The notes under the pieces: generated by a model | Database searches by the model: none | What the model was told of the DNA's origin: nothing | What the model saw: the letters and a program-made list of their open reading frames with translations, nothing else | Shown here: piece after piece, positions 10,201 through 15,765 of the stretch | Numbering within the stretch: the first letter of the stretch is position 1 | How the letters are laid out: every line of letters begins with the position of its first letter | Program-made: the position numbers and the translations under genes | DNA from: Streptomyces ruber | GTDB lineage: Bacteria > Actinomycetota > Actinomycetes > Streptomycetales > Streptomycetaceae | DNA length: 64,000 nt | Direction of reading: 5' to 3' | Assembly (NCBI RefSeq): GCF_014648075.1 | Contig: NZ_BMQK01000003.1 | Span: forward strand, 1-64,000

Positions 10201-12230
10201 CCCGCTACATCTACGGCCCGGACGGCGGCGCCCTGCTGACCGTCCAGGGCAAGCAGGCCACCCTGCACCTCGGTGACACGGAGGTCACCACCCAGCAGGG
10301 CGGCAAGCTGGTCAGCACCCACCGCTCGTACAGCGCGCCGGGCGGCACCGTCCTGCGCTACCTGTACGGCATGAGCAGCGGCGACGGCCGGCTCGTCGCC
10401 GTCACGGGTGACCACCAGGGCACCACCTACGCCGAGGTCGCCATGGACGGCGACATGCAGGTACGGATCCGCAAGCAGGACCCCTTCGGCAACCAGCGCG
10501 GCGCGTCCACCTCCGGCAGCAACCTCCAGACCCACGCCGGCTTCCTCGGCGCCACCGAGGACGACGCCTCCGGTTACACCCCGCTGGGCGCCCGTCTGTA
10601 CGACCCGACGGTGGGCCGCTTCCTCTCGGCCGACCCGGTCCTGGACCTGGCCGACCCGCTCCAGGCGAACGGGTACGCGTACGCGCACAACAACCCGGTG
10701 ACGCTGTCGGACCCGACAGGTCTGGCGGTCTCGCTGACGGCATCGGAACGGGCCGCGGCCCTGGCGGGCGCGGGTCTGTCGGCGGCGCAGGTGGCACAGG
10801 CCCAGTCGGACTCCCGGCGCTCGCTCAGCTCGGTGGTGCTCTCCGTCGCCTGGTCGACGCTGAAGGACTTCATCGGCATCAGCGACGCGATGGCCTGCTT
10901 CGGCGGCGACATGTGGTCCTGCGGCAGCCTGATCATCGGCGCGATCCCGTGGACCAAGCTCGGCAAGATCCCGTCGGTCCTCAAGGCGGTCAACCGCACC
11001 ATCAACGCCATCCAGGCGTGGCGCTCCGCGAAGAAGAAGGCGGAGAAGGTCCTGGCGGCGGCGAAGGCGGCCGAACGGAAGGCTCTGTCGGCCAAGAAGG
11101 CGGCCATCGAGCGGAAGAAGAAGGCGGCCCAGGAGGCGAAGAAGAAGGCTGCCGAGAAGAAACAGACGACGAGTAACGCGGCAGTCAACCAGACGAAGAA
11201 GACAGGCAGCCCGGTCCAGAAACAGGCCCAGGCGAAGGCCGCGCCGAAGGTGTCGTCCGCGGCGAGCACGCACAAGAGCTCCGGCGGCGGCGGCAGCAAG
11301 GCCGGCTCGTCCAAGTCCGGTGGTTCCTCGGGCGGGTCGTCGCGGAGCAACGCGGGCAGCAGTGGGGACAGCGGTGCCGGCAAGGCAGGTGAATCCGGCG
11401 GCTCCTGTCCGATCAACAACAGTTTCGTCCCCGGCACCAAGGTCCTGATGGCCGACGGTTCCACCAAGGCGATCGAGGACGTCGAGGTCGGCGACAAGGT
11501 CCTGGCGACCGACCCGGAGACGGGCGAGACCACCGTCGAGACGGTCACCGCCGAGATCAAGGGCGAGGGCCTCAAGCACCTGGTCAAGGTCACCATCGAC
11601 ACCGACGGCGACAAGGGCGACGCAACTGCCACGGTCACCGCCACGGACGGCCACCCGTTCTGGGTGCCGGAACTCGGCGAGTGGATCGACGCCACGGACC
11701 TGACGGCGGGCGCGTGGCTGCAGACCGGGGCCGGCACGCGAGTGCAGGTCACGGCGGTCGAGCGGCGGACGGTGCAGGGCGCGACGGTTCACAATCTGAC
11801 CGTCAGTGACGTGCACACGTACTATGTGCTGGCGGGGGCGACACCGGTACTCGTTCACAACTGTGGGGACGTGTATCGCAGCGACACCCGGGATCCCAGC
11901 GAAATCTTCGATGGAGGATTCGCGCCCAAGGGAGACAATATGAATCTAGAGGAGCACGTAGCGGGTGTCTCCGGGGTCTATACCCCCGACTCTGGATTCG
12001 TGTCGACGACCACCTCGAAGTCTCACGCGCTGAGCCGGAAGGGCCACACTTACGTAATCGACTCCAGAGGTGCATCTGGAGGGATTGACGTGAACAAGAG
12101 GATCCCTGGAAATGTTCACGCAAACGAGGCAGAGATAGCTGTTCCGCGTGCCATTGATTCATGTCACATACGTGGGTGCTGGCATGAAACAACAGGAGAG
12201 TGGATCCCAAATCCGAACTATCGGGAGTGA
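4269..12230 (+). CDS. Rhs/YD-repeat polymorphic toxin with ricin-B insert, Hint domain and ADP-ribosyltransferase tip
   Basis: ATG at 4269 (GGTGGGAG upstream) gives 2653 residues. The first ~45 residues form an Arg-rich export signal ending near AVPPQ. A SpvB/Rhs shell begins near residue 380 (VALSYSSQSVDG), with YD repeats such as YDGLGR and YDPLGR through about 1800. A ricin-B lectin-like domain with QKW and QQF motifs lies at about 1848-1976. The Rhs core ends at RFLSADP...NPVTLSDPTG (about 2117-2152). A Lys/Ala-rich helix (2254-2301) and Ser/Gly linker lead to a Hint domain (2380-2532) starting CPINNSFVPGT and ending VHNC. The last 122 residues carry VYRSDTR (R2537), FVSTT (S2579) and E2620-x-E2622, the R-S-E signature of pertussis/cholera-type ADP-ribosyltransferases. 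Rhs shells enclose toxins and Hint domains are thought to release them. The tip is visibly AT-richer, suggesting acquisition. The target is unknown. Confidence 0.88.
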   Translation: MRATGPRPWWGAARSPSTESGRRRRRHARTAVVVALASTLTWTSLFAGTAIAVPPQPREKTAVDLPDLPESEKVGQDESAEQHLTTAPEVENTPYQPVAVEPWTAGTGTADLTGAQPGQTVPVENVPTVSLGVPEDGDPAALAGEWAVDLKAPEASETAEVAGLLMEITPPATADPEAEVTVGVDYTSFADLYGPQAADRFGVVLLPDCVIDSPGSGDCAPEEATGEDPDSSADPGTAASALMEPLPSEIELVDQADTTKPATTARTAGLTTTARTASLAATAADEGDDSKAPRKRRTVTASVPVGELLGDAPAETAGADGRTASDTGVSAMSLRSAAADTGSRALGVLDTGASAAGDFTATPLQSSGSWAAGSSSGAFTYGYQVQVPEAVGGLTPQVALSYSSQSVDGRTSATNNQASWIGDGWDYNPGSITRTYANCREDSKKAGSNNAKHRTGDMCWGSNNATLTLGGATTELVWDEDAKTWTTASGDGSKVEQKKDTSLGNGDADGEYWIVTTRDGTRYHFGLHKLPGWSDNGSATDDPVTNSVLTVPVYGNHEGEPCYKAGDWAGSHCKQAWRWNLDYVEDVHGNAMSLWWKRDTNYYARNFNWKAPVAYHRDGYLSHIDYGQRRDSVFDATAPGRVSFTVAERCFPEDGLACSDENFKSKDPGKYRIWYDTPADLRCESGKMCWNAAPSFWSTKRLETIQTSAQRRTDTDARQVVDRYNLTQSFPVLRTGPNTALWLESISRTGFARNGSTDKSVTLNPVRFEPNADDMPNRVMRGENDPRPGFSRLRVARVINEYGGETVISYKQPEGQCATGTGLPGKGDTAQLKSNTRLCYPVFWHPDPEKEDIDWFHKYVVEKVEELPNVDGSYSTETAYAYSGAGWKLAEQEFTKKSTRTYSQFAGFEQTTVITGDDDEAIGSKRTKAVTRFFRGMGDDVQVKSVTGAQIAADEEPFAGRIAEELTYSEATDADDKWLTRSVTVPTATELARRDRGDGLSPLRAWRVNDARQITYTRDSKDVVHELETKTTYDTTYGLPVQIEELGDKTDTGVTGDVSCTKLEYVHHTGKNLVGLTKQTLTSATTCAEADFGDLEKLASGSRTAYDNGAYGAALGDSTRGLVTQTWSLKADGSGFQNDGEVDFDPIGRVVKTTDPDGNASTTTYDPPTGQAFRVTEKNTLGHTSTQEVEPGRGTTLKTTDANGHVTQSVYDPLGRLSQAWGPGRTPSSSAVPDFEAEYNIPVIEPDDPDRRPPYIVTKTRGHEDRVERSVTVYDGLGRERQSQEPATGGGRLITDTLYNSSGEVWQTNNAYLADGDPSGELFTPLADTAVPNMTRYTYDGLGRVVKELPVLGGSPMSSRATSYEYGKDWSTVVNPEGAPSYRVWSDSLGRTTQVDTFTDRERTKYTSMKYEYDALGQLVKATSAQNAKRTWSWTYDQRGRMLTATDPDAGTTRTTYDHLDRPVTVTNARGITIWTGYDDLSRPIETRLDSSSGTRLSSSTYDTASGGKGMPATSVRYTDGQAYQLTVGGYTSDYQPKSTTLTLPDAVTAPWGFKSTYTNTYEYDDTGLLLSGTLPAAGGFDAEKLVVRYNEDGLPLSVSGKDWYGAETAYSPYGQVLRSTLGAQPYRVWTYSTYDDASGALTDQQVFREQTGDTSRVSGNLVSHRSYWYDSAGNVTGIRERSTGIAERQCFTYDPLGQLTEAWTSADLDHCVDGPVKDDGTPNVTAGPDDSGYWQQYEYDLLGNRKKLTEKNLTGDTAKDAVTTYAYGDQEDGSQPHTLTKVTKKYVTEAGAQVTAEAERLYELTGETKQVTSVDSGDTQSITWTPDGQVERITGQGSGGRSAYVGPGGKCLDLNAGITTEKQPVHLYPCTGVPGQKWAFRVAPGQSDPDLGTMTVYDDKWCLAPASGTAGSALQLQKCNGTSAQQFKRTADSQLIHAASGLCVAVKDGATADKTPAVLATCSATSTAQKWEPQDETRYIYGPDGGALLTVQGKQATLHLGDTEVTTQQGGKLVSTHRSYSAPGGTVLRYLYGMSSGDGRLVAVTGDHQGTTYAEVAMDGDMQVRIRKQDPFGNQRGASTSGSNLQTHAGFLGATEDDASGYTPLGARLYDPTVGRFLSADPVLDLADPLQANGYAYAHNNPVTLSDPTGLAVSLTASERAAALAGAGLSAAQVAQAQSDSRRSLSSVVLSVAWSTLKDFIGISDAMACFGGDMWSCGSLIIGAIPWTKLGKIPSVLKAVNRTINAIQAWRSAKKKAEKVLAAAKAAERKALSAKKAAIERKKKAAQEAKKKAAEKKQTTSNAAVNQTKKTGSPVQKQAQAKAAPKVSSAASTHKSSGGGGSKAGSSKSGGSSGGSSRSNAGSSGDSGAGKAGESGGSCPINNSFVPGTKVLMADGSTKAIEDVEVGDKVLATDPETGETTVETVTAEIKGEGLKHLVKVTIDTDGDKGDATATVTATDGHPFWVPELGEWIDATDLTAGAWLQTGAGTRVQVTAVERRTVQGATVHNLTVSDVHTYYVLAGATPVLVHNCGDVYRSDTRDPSEIFDGGFAPKGDNMNLEEHVAGVSGVYTPDSGFVSTTTSKSHALSRKGHTYVIDSRGASGGIDVNKRIPGNVHANEAEIAVPRAIDSCHIRGCWHETTGEWIPNPNYRE
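11862..12230 (+). other. C-terminal toxin tip of the Rhs protein (ADP-ribosyltransferase-like)
   Basis: This segment follows the Hint cleavage motif VHN-C. Base composition drops abruptly after about 11,870, while the upstream Rhs shell is uniformly GC-rich. The order R (VYRSDTR), STT (FVSTTTS), then ExE (NEAEIAV) is that of the arginine-type ART group; scabin/pierisin-like enzymes have QxE instead. The opening also resembles the scabin/pierisin family. Fold assignment is by motif reading only. Confidence 0.7.
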
Positions 12231-12233
12231 GGC

Positions 12234-12650
12234 ATGGAGTCGGTTGAACTGCTGGCTGTAGGACGAGGTTCCTCAGTCGTTCCAGTCTCATTCGAGATCC
12301 TTGACAGGGAGGGGGCGAGCTTGAGAATGAAGTTCTCAGACGGAGACTGGAAGTCCTTCACTGAGTCGAATCTGTTCAAGTGTCTCCTGAGCGCTCGAAC
12401 TGACCTGGAGAAGGAAGATCTCCTGCTTTGCTGCCAAGGCGCGCGACCAGACGTCTTTCCATCCGGAATGCAGCAACAGATGGATAATGGCCGCTTTGCT
12501 GCAGTCCTCTCCCGGTCCGCCGAAGAGAAAGAGATTGTCGACATCTTCGCAGCGGCGGAACCGTCGCAGGTGACTTCCGTGGAAGGCCAGCGAGTAGCCG
12601 TATATCAGTTCTTCAACTTGCCGATTTCTGATGCAGGCAGAGACGCGTAG
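12234..12650 (+). CDS. Putative immunity protein for the Rhs ADP-ribosyltransferase tip
   Basis: This 138-residue protein starts at ATG 12234, only 3 nt after the toxin stop, with GGGAGTGAGG overlapping the toxin's end as ribosome-binding site. It has no signal peptide or membrane segment, as expected for a cytosolic immunity protein. It contains an acidic N-terminal beta-like region (VSFEILDREG, MKFSDGDW) and a mixed alpha/beta remainder with two adjacent cysteines (LLLCCQG). The coding DNA is AT-richer than its surroundings, like the toxin tip, so both probably arrived together. I do not recognise the family; the role rests on position and composition. Confidence 0.7.
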   Translation: MESVELLAVGRGSSVVPVSFEILDREGASLRMKFSDGDWKSFTESNLFKCLLSARTDLEKEDLLLCCQGARPDVFPSGMQQQMDNGRFAAVLSRSAEEKEIVDIFAAAEPSQVTSVEGQRVAVYQFFNLPISDAGRDA

Positions 12651-12669
12651 AAGGACCTGGATCGGCGTG

Positions 12670-12692
12670 TGACGGCAACGCTGACGGCAACA
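12670..12692. repeat. Left copy of 23-bp repeat bounding the small element
   Basis: This sequence matches 15212-15234 at 22 of 23 positions, in direct orientation. Each copy itself contains two tandem TGACGGCA-type units, which resemble arm-type recombinase binding sites. It lies just beyond the 3' end of the integrase relic, the usual position of an attachment site. Confidence 0.5.
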
Positions 12693-12697
12693 GGGCC

Positions 12698-12743
12698 GAA
12701 CGTCGGTGCCCCCCACGAGACCTCGTGGGGGGCACCGACGTTC
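12698..12743. terminator. Bidirectional terminator hairpin
   Basis: A 22-bp perfect inverted repeat (12698-12719 and 12722-12743) with almost no loop lies between the immunity gene (plus) and the integrase relic (minus). It overlaps the relic's stop codon. Confidence 0.85.
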
Positions 12744-13293
12744 ATAGAGTGCACCAGCCGTCTGTTGCTGTATGGGGCGGATGGGCGAGGGGCGTCCCTT
12801 GTAGCGCGTTCCCCAGGGCGTTGATGGCTTGGCGTTGGAGCCGGAGTCGGACGTGGGCGTAGACGCCGGCGGTGACGCCGATGTGGGCGTGACCCAACAG
12901 CTCCTTGATGACGACGAGGTCGACGCCCTGTTCCAGGAGCAGGGTCGCGGTCGAGTGTCGGAGGTCGTGGAAGCGGATGCGGCGGAGCCCGGCCCGGTTG
13001 ACGATTCGGCCGAAGCGGCGGGTGAGGTTGGCGGGGTGGAGAGGGCCGCCGGTCGGGGTGGTGAAGACGAGCCCGCTGTCTGACCAGGCAGTCCCGGCGA
13101 CTCGGCGCTCTTCCTGCTGCCGTTCCTGGTGGGACTTGAGGGAGTGGACACATTCGGTGGGGAGGACGATGCGGCGTTCGGAGGCGCGGGTCTTGGTGTG
13201 CAGGATGGTCAGGCCGCCGGTGGGGGTGCGCTGGAGGGAGCGGTAAATGCTGGCGGTGCCGCCGTCGAGGTCGAGGTCTTTCCAGTGGCCGGA
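12742..13293 (-). pseudogene. Tyrosine recombinase (phage-type integrase), 5'-truncated
   Basis: The recognisable part covers only the catalytic domain from WKDLDLDGG onward. It keeps the TKT lysine strand, the HDLRHS box, LLGHAHIGVT and the nucleophile region GVYAHV. The preceding helix with the first catalytic arginine and the whole DNA-binding N-terminal half are missing. Upstream of about 13293 the open frame (to 13410) reads as Pro/Arg-rich sequence unlike any integrase. The full-length family is about 380-420 residues, so this is an inactive relic that marks a former integrative element. Confidence 0.8.
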
Positions 13294-13498
13294 ACAGTTG
13301 GGGAGTACGGGGGTTGGAGCTGTGCGGGCATGCGGAACGGGGCCTTTCGGCGGGAGCGCGGAAGTGGTACGGCGCGGGGTGGCGTGGGCAGGCCGAAGTG
13401 ATCGGCTCACAGGGGAACGGGGCGCCTCGAAGTCGGGCGCGGGGCCGGACCAGTGGGGGCTTGGTCGGCGGGGCGCGGTGGTGATTACCGGCGGGTGC

Positions 13499-13514
13499 GT
13501 GACGTTAACATCAC
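13499..13514. promoter_or_regulatory. Candidate GntR operator
   Basis: GTGACGTTAACATCAC is a 16-bp near-perfect palindrome (one mismatched pair) with the GT...AC outline usual for GntR sites. A tandem GTGCAT-TCAA-GTGCAT lies just downstream. It lies 137 bp upstream of the GntR regulator start, so autoregulation is a plausible inference. Confidence 0.45.
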
Positions 13515-13650
13515 CTCACGGGTGCATTCAAGTGCATCCCTCCTCATTCCTTTCTGTGGGGTCGGGACGCGGGTAGTGTGGGGCCGGTTTCCCGGTTCGG
13601 ACGGGCCGGATATTGCTGGTAGATGGCGTGGAAAGCGGGGGTGACCGGGC

Positions 13651-14088
13651 GTGGTGGTGGGGCGGCGCGGGCGCAGGCCGGCGGGCAGCGGGGTACCGCT
13701 GACGTTCGAGGTCATCGCCGAGACCCTGCGCGAGCGCATCCGCTCCGGCGGGCTGCGGCCGGGTGATGCGCTGCCGACGCAGGCCGTGTTGATGCGGGAG
13801 TTCGGGGCGTCGAGCCTGACCGTGCAGAAGGCCATGGTCCTGCTGAAGCAGGAGGGGTGGGCGGTTTCCCGCCCCGGCAAGGGCGCCTTCGTCGCCCACC
13901 ACGACCACGCAGATGACGCCGGTGACGCTGATGACCTCGACGGCCCCGAGGCGACCGCGCCCGCCACCGGGACGGCGGCCCGCGTCGAGGCGCTGGAACG
14001 TGCGCTGGCCGAGGCTGCTCAGCAGATTGCCGACCTTCGTGGCCGCATCGAAGCCCTGGAGTCAGGCAGCGGCGAGGGGGGCCGCTGA
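13651..14088 (+). CDS. GntR-family transcriptional regulator (short, HTH plus coiled coil)
   Basis: GTG at 13651 gives 145 residues; a second GTG follows immediately. Residues 15-80 form a winged helix of the GntR type: LRERIRSGGLRPGDALPTQ, then MREFGASSLTVQKAMVLLKQEGW and a wing ending GKGAFVA. An acidic, His/Asp-rich linker follows. The last ~35 residues form a heptad-patterned coiled coil (RVEALERALAEAAQQIADL). There is no effector domain, so it belongs with the short regulators common on Streptomyces plasmids and integrative elements. It probably controls element genes. It is the first plus-strand gene of the element. Confidence 0.85.
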   Translation: MVVGRRGRRPAGSGVPLTFEVIAETLRERIRSGGLRPGDALPTQAVLMREFGASSLTVQKAMVLLKQEGWAVSRPGKGAFVAHHDHADDAGDADDLDGPEATAPATGTAARVEALERALAEAAQQIADLRGRIEALESGSGEGGR

Positions 14089-14494
14089 CCCGCCGTGCCG
14101 CGTGGCCCAGGACCGGACAAGCGTGGCCTGGGGGCGTGCGTCCAGATTTTCTCTACGAGGTTCAAGGCGGGCACCGCCCGCCGAGGCTGGCCGCCGTCGC
14201 CGGCGAACTCCGCCGTCCGCTCCCGCGATCAGGCGCTACCGGAGGCACCGAGCCGTCGCGGTAGCCGGGCTGCCGGGAGGGGCAACCGGCCAGATCGCCG
14301 GGATGACCGGGGCCGGGCTCCTGGCACAGCAAGCTATCGCCTACGACCGTCCTACGGCCGGATCGCAGGCAAGGGCCGACCAGGGGGCCGACTCTTCACG
14401 CGCGTCGCGCAGGCTCGCCGAGGGCGGTGGCCGGCACCACACCGGCGGGGGTGAACCTCTGCCGATCCGGCTGCCCCAGGCCGCAGGGTCGTCC
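14089..14494. other. Gap without a recognised gene inside the element
   Basis: About 400 bp between the GntR gene and the toxin-antitoxin pair. Open frames are present on both strands but none has a recognisable motif or a good start. It may hold decayed element genes. Confidence 0.4.
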
Positions 14495-14500
14495 TACACT
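14495..14500 (+). promoter_or_regulatory. -10 box of a leaderless antitoxin transcript
   Basis: TACACT lies six bases before the GTG start at 14507 and no Shine-Dalgarno sequence is present. This spacing is the actinobacterial leaderless pattern, where transcription begins at the start codon. Confidence 0.55.
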
Positions 14501-14506
14501 GCTGGC

Positions 14507-14782
14507 GTGACCGCTGCATACGACTACGAGGACATGCACCACCTGGTGGACCGGCTCACCCCGACCCAGGTGCGACGCCTGCGCCTGCTCGTCACCCAGG
14601 ATGAAGAACTGTCCCAGGTCGCCCAGTCGCTGCCGGCGGTCGACGCGAACGAGGACGAGGAGTCGGTCCCGGCCGGGCTGCTGGCCTTGATCGGCAGCGT
14701 GAACGGCCCAGAGGATCTGGCTGAACGGCACGACGACTACATCCGCGAGCGGATGCGCGAGCGCTTCGGCGACACGGCGTGA
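14507..14782 (+). CDS. VapB-like antitoxin
   Basis: GTG at 14507 gives 91 residues; a longer open frame upstream lacks a ribosome-binding site and normal codon use. The protein is acidic and helical, beginning YDYEDMHHLVDRLTPTQVRRLR, a short segment in the style of antitoxins that pair with PIN toxins. The C-terminus (RHDDYIRERMRERFG) would be the toxin-neutralising tail. Its stop overlaps the GTG of the downstream PIN gene by 4 nt (GTGA), so the two are translationally coupled. The position makes the antitoxin role likely; the subfamily is not certain. Confidence 0.7.
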   Translation: MTAAYDYEDMHHLVDRLTPTQVRRLRLLVTQDEELSQVAQSLPAVDANEDEESVPAGLLALIGSVNGPEDLAERHDDYIRERMRERFGDTA

Positions 14783-15174
14783 TCGCCACGGTCCTGGACA
14801 CCGGACCCCTGGCCGCGGCGTTCAACGCGGCCGACAGGCGCCACCCGGAGTGCGCCTCCCTGCTGACGTCGCTGACCGGCCGCCGTCTGCTGTCCAGCCC
14901 GGTCATGACCGAGGTCTGCTGGCTGCTGGAGCGCTGGCCCCAGGTCGAAGCGGCGTTCCTCGCCGAGGTCGCACGGGGAACATTCGAGCTGGTCCACCTA
15001 ACTCCCACCGACCTGACACGCATGGGTGAGCTGGTCTTCCAGTACGCCGACTTCCCGCTCGGCGGGGTCGACGCCTCGGTCATCGCGGTGGCCGAGCGCT
15101 TCGGCGTGGACCGGATGCCACCCTCGACCGGCGGCACTTCAGCGTCGTCAAGCCCGCCCACGTCCCCGCGCTGA
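14779..15174 (+). CDS. VapC-like PIN-domain ribonuclease toxin, frameshifted near its end
   Basis: GTG at 14779 overlaps the antitoxin stop. PIN acidic residues are visible at D7 (VLDTGPL), E45 (VMTEVCW) and D98 (VDASVIAVAER). Family members then continue with a strand and an ATLDRRHF motif. Here the frame turns into PPSTGGTSASSS after GVDRM (about residue 112) and stops at 15174. The next frame from about 15118 reads ATLDRRHFSVVKPAHVPALT and ends at TAG 15186-15188, so one base appears missing near 15117. This is either a real inactivating mutation or a sequence error. An intact toxin would be an endoribonuclease. Confidence 0.8.
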   Translation: MIATVLDTGPLAAAFNAADRRHPECASLLTSLTGRRLLSSPVMTEVCWLLERWPQVEAAFLAEVARGTFELVHLTPTDLTRMGELVFQYADFPLGGVDASVIAVAERFGVDRMPPSTGGTSASSSPPTSPR

Positions 15175-15211
15175 CACTCCTGCCGTAGCCCGTCCAGTGG
15201 GGCTGTACCTC

Positions 15212-15234
15212 TGACGGCAGCGCTGACGGCAACA
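15212..15234. repeat. Right copy of 23-bp repeat bounding the small element
   Basis: This direct repeat matches 12670-12692 with one mismatch and lies just after the PIN toxin gene. Confidence 0.5.
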
Positions 15235-15290
15235 AGCACGGATGCCAGGGCACAGCCACGGACGCCGACGGAGCACGAAACCGCCGATGA

Positions 15291-15306
15291 CCTGCGAAAA
15301 CGCAGG
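15291..15306. repeat. Short hairpin at the junction to the displaced toxin tip
   Basis: CCTGCGAAAACGCAGG is a perfect 6-bp inverted repeat with an AAAA loop, 18 bp before the point where similarity to the Rhs gene resumes. It may be a recombination site; a terminator is less likely without a gene close upstream. Confidence 0.35.
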
Positions 15307-15336
15307 CGGGGAGGGGTCGCGTAGCACACGTACTAT

Positions 15337-15765
15337 GTGCTGGCGGATGCCACGCCGGTGCTCGTTCATAACTGCGGCACAACCGACTTCTACACCGTTC
15401 AAGGAGCGGATGATGCGGCTCGCCTCAGTTCCGGCGGGCACCCCTTCCCTACCGAACCGCACAGGGCGCACTTCGGGCCCGGTGTTTACTCATGGGGTAG
15501 CCGCGCCGAGGCCGAGGCTTACGCGGCAAACAAGCCCGGGGCTCAGATCATGAGATTCACGGTCCGAAACGAAGACCTCGCGGGTTTCTCCCAAGCGCAT
15601 CTCGGGAGCATGTCGGACGATGCAGTGACGGACTTCATGAACAGACACAGCCTTCTGTGGGACGGTGAACCCAACCATGGCCTCGCTTACATCTCCAGAC
15701 CGACAGCACGCGGAACGGAACACTTCTTCTCTTCTGCGGTATTCCACCTGTTGAGGTTTGACTGA
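15337..15765 (+). CDS. Orphan (headless) Rhs toxin tip, displaced C-terminal cassette
   Basis: Similarity to the Rhs gene begins abruptly at 15324, right after an in-frame TAG (15322-15324). Residues read HTYYVLADATPVLVHNCG, the same end-of-Hint sequence found before the active toxin. About 120 residues of unrelated toxin-like sequence follow, including HFGPGVYSWGSRAEAEAYA and a closing FFSSAVFHLL strand. The GPGVY...AEAYA pattern recalls ADP-ribosyltransferase-like folds, but this is weak. No ribosome-binding site or promoter is evident, so it is probably silent unless recombined behind an Rhs shell. The GTG at 15337 is only the first possible start after the stop. Coding DNA is AT-richer than the region. 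Confidence 0.75.
   Translation: MLADATPVLVHNCGTTDFYTVQGADDAARLSSGGHPFPTEPHRAHFGPGVYSWGSRAEAEAYAANKPGAQIMRFTVRNEDLAGFSQAHLGSMSDDAVTDFMNRHSLLWDGEPNHGLAYISRPTARGTEHFFSSAVFHLLRFD

Larger units (their letters stand above)
12670..15234. mobile_element. Small degraded integrative element inserted between two toxin/immunity pairs
   Basis: The bounds are the two 23-bp near-identical direct repeats. Inside are a truncated tyrosine recombinase (minus strand), a GntR-type regulator and a VapBC-like pair (plus strand), all typical cargo of actinomycete integrative elements. No replication or transfer gene is left. The element separates the functional Rhs toxin/immunity pair from a displaced headless pair. 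Ends are inferred from the repeats; the exact core site is uncertain, and the hairpin at 15291-15306 could mark the right junction instead. Confidence 0.5.

Noticed and set aside
4311..11858. 2515-codon minus-strand open frame across the Rhs gene
   Set aside because: Arg/Val/Leu-rich antisense artefact of high GC third positions in the Rhs gene.
12605..13153. Alternative minus-strand frame over the integrase
   Set aside because: Pro/Arg-rich translation without recombinase motifs; the catalytic boxes are in the frame ending at 12742.
14095..14454. 119-codon frame in the element
   Set aside because: No start context, no motif and a composition like non-coding frames; treated as a gap.
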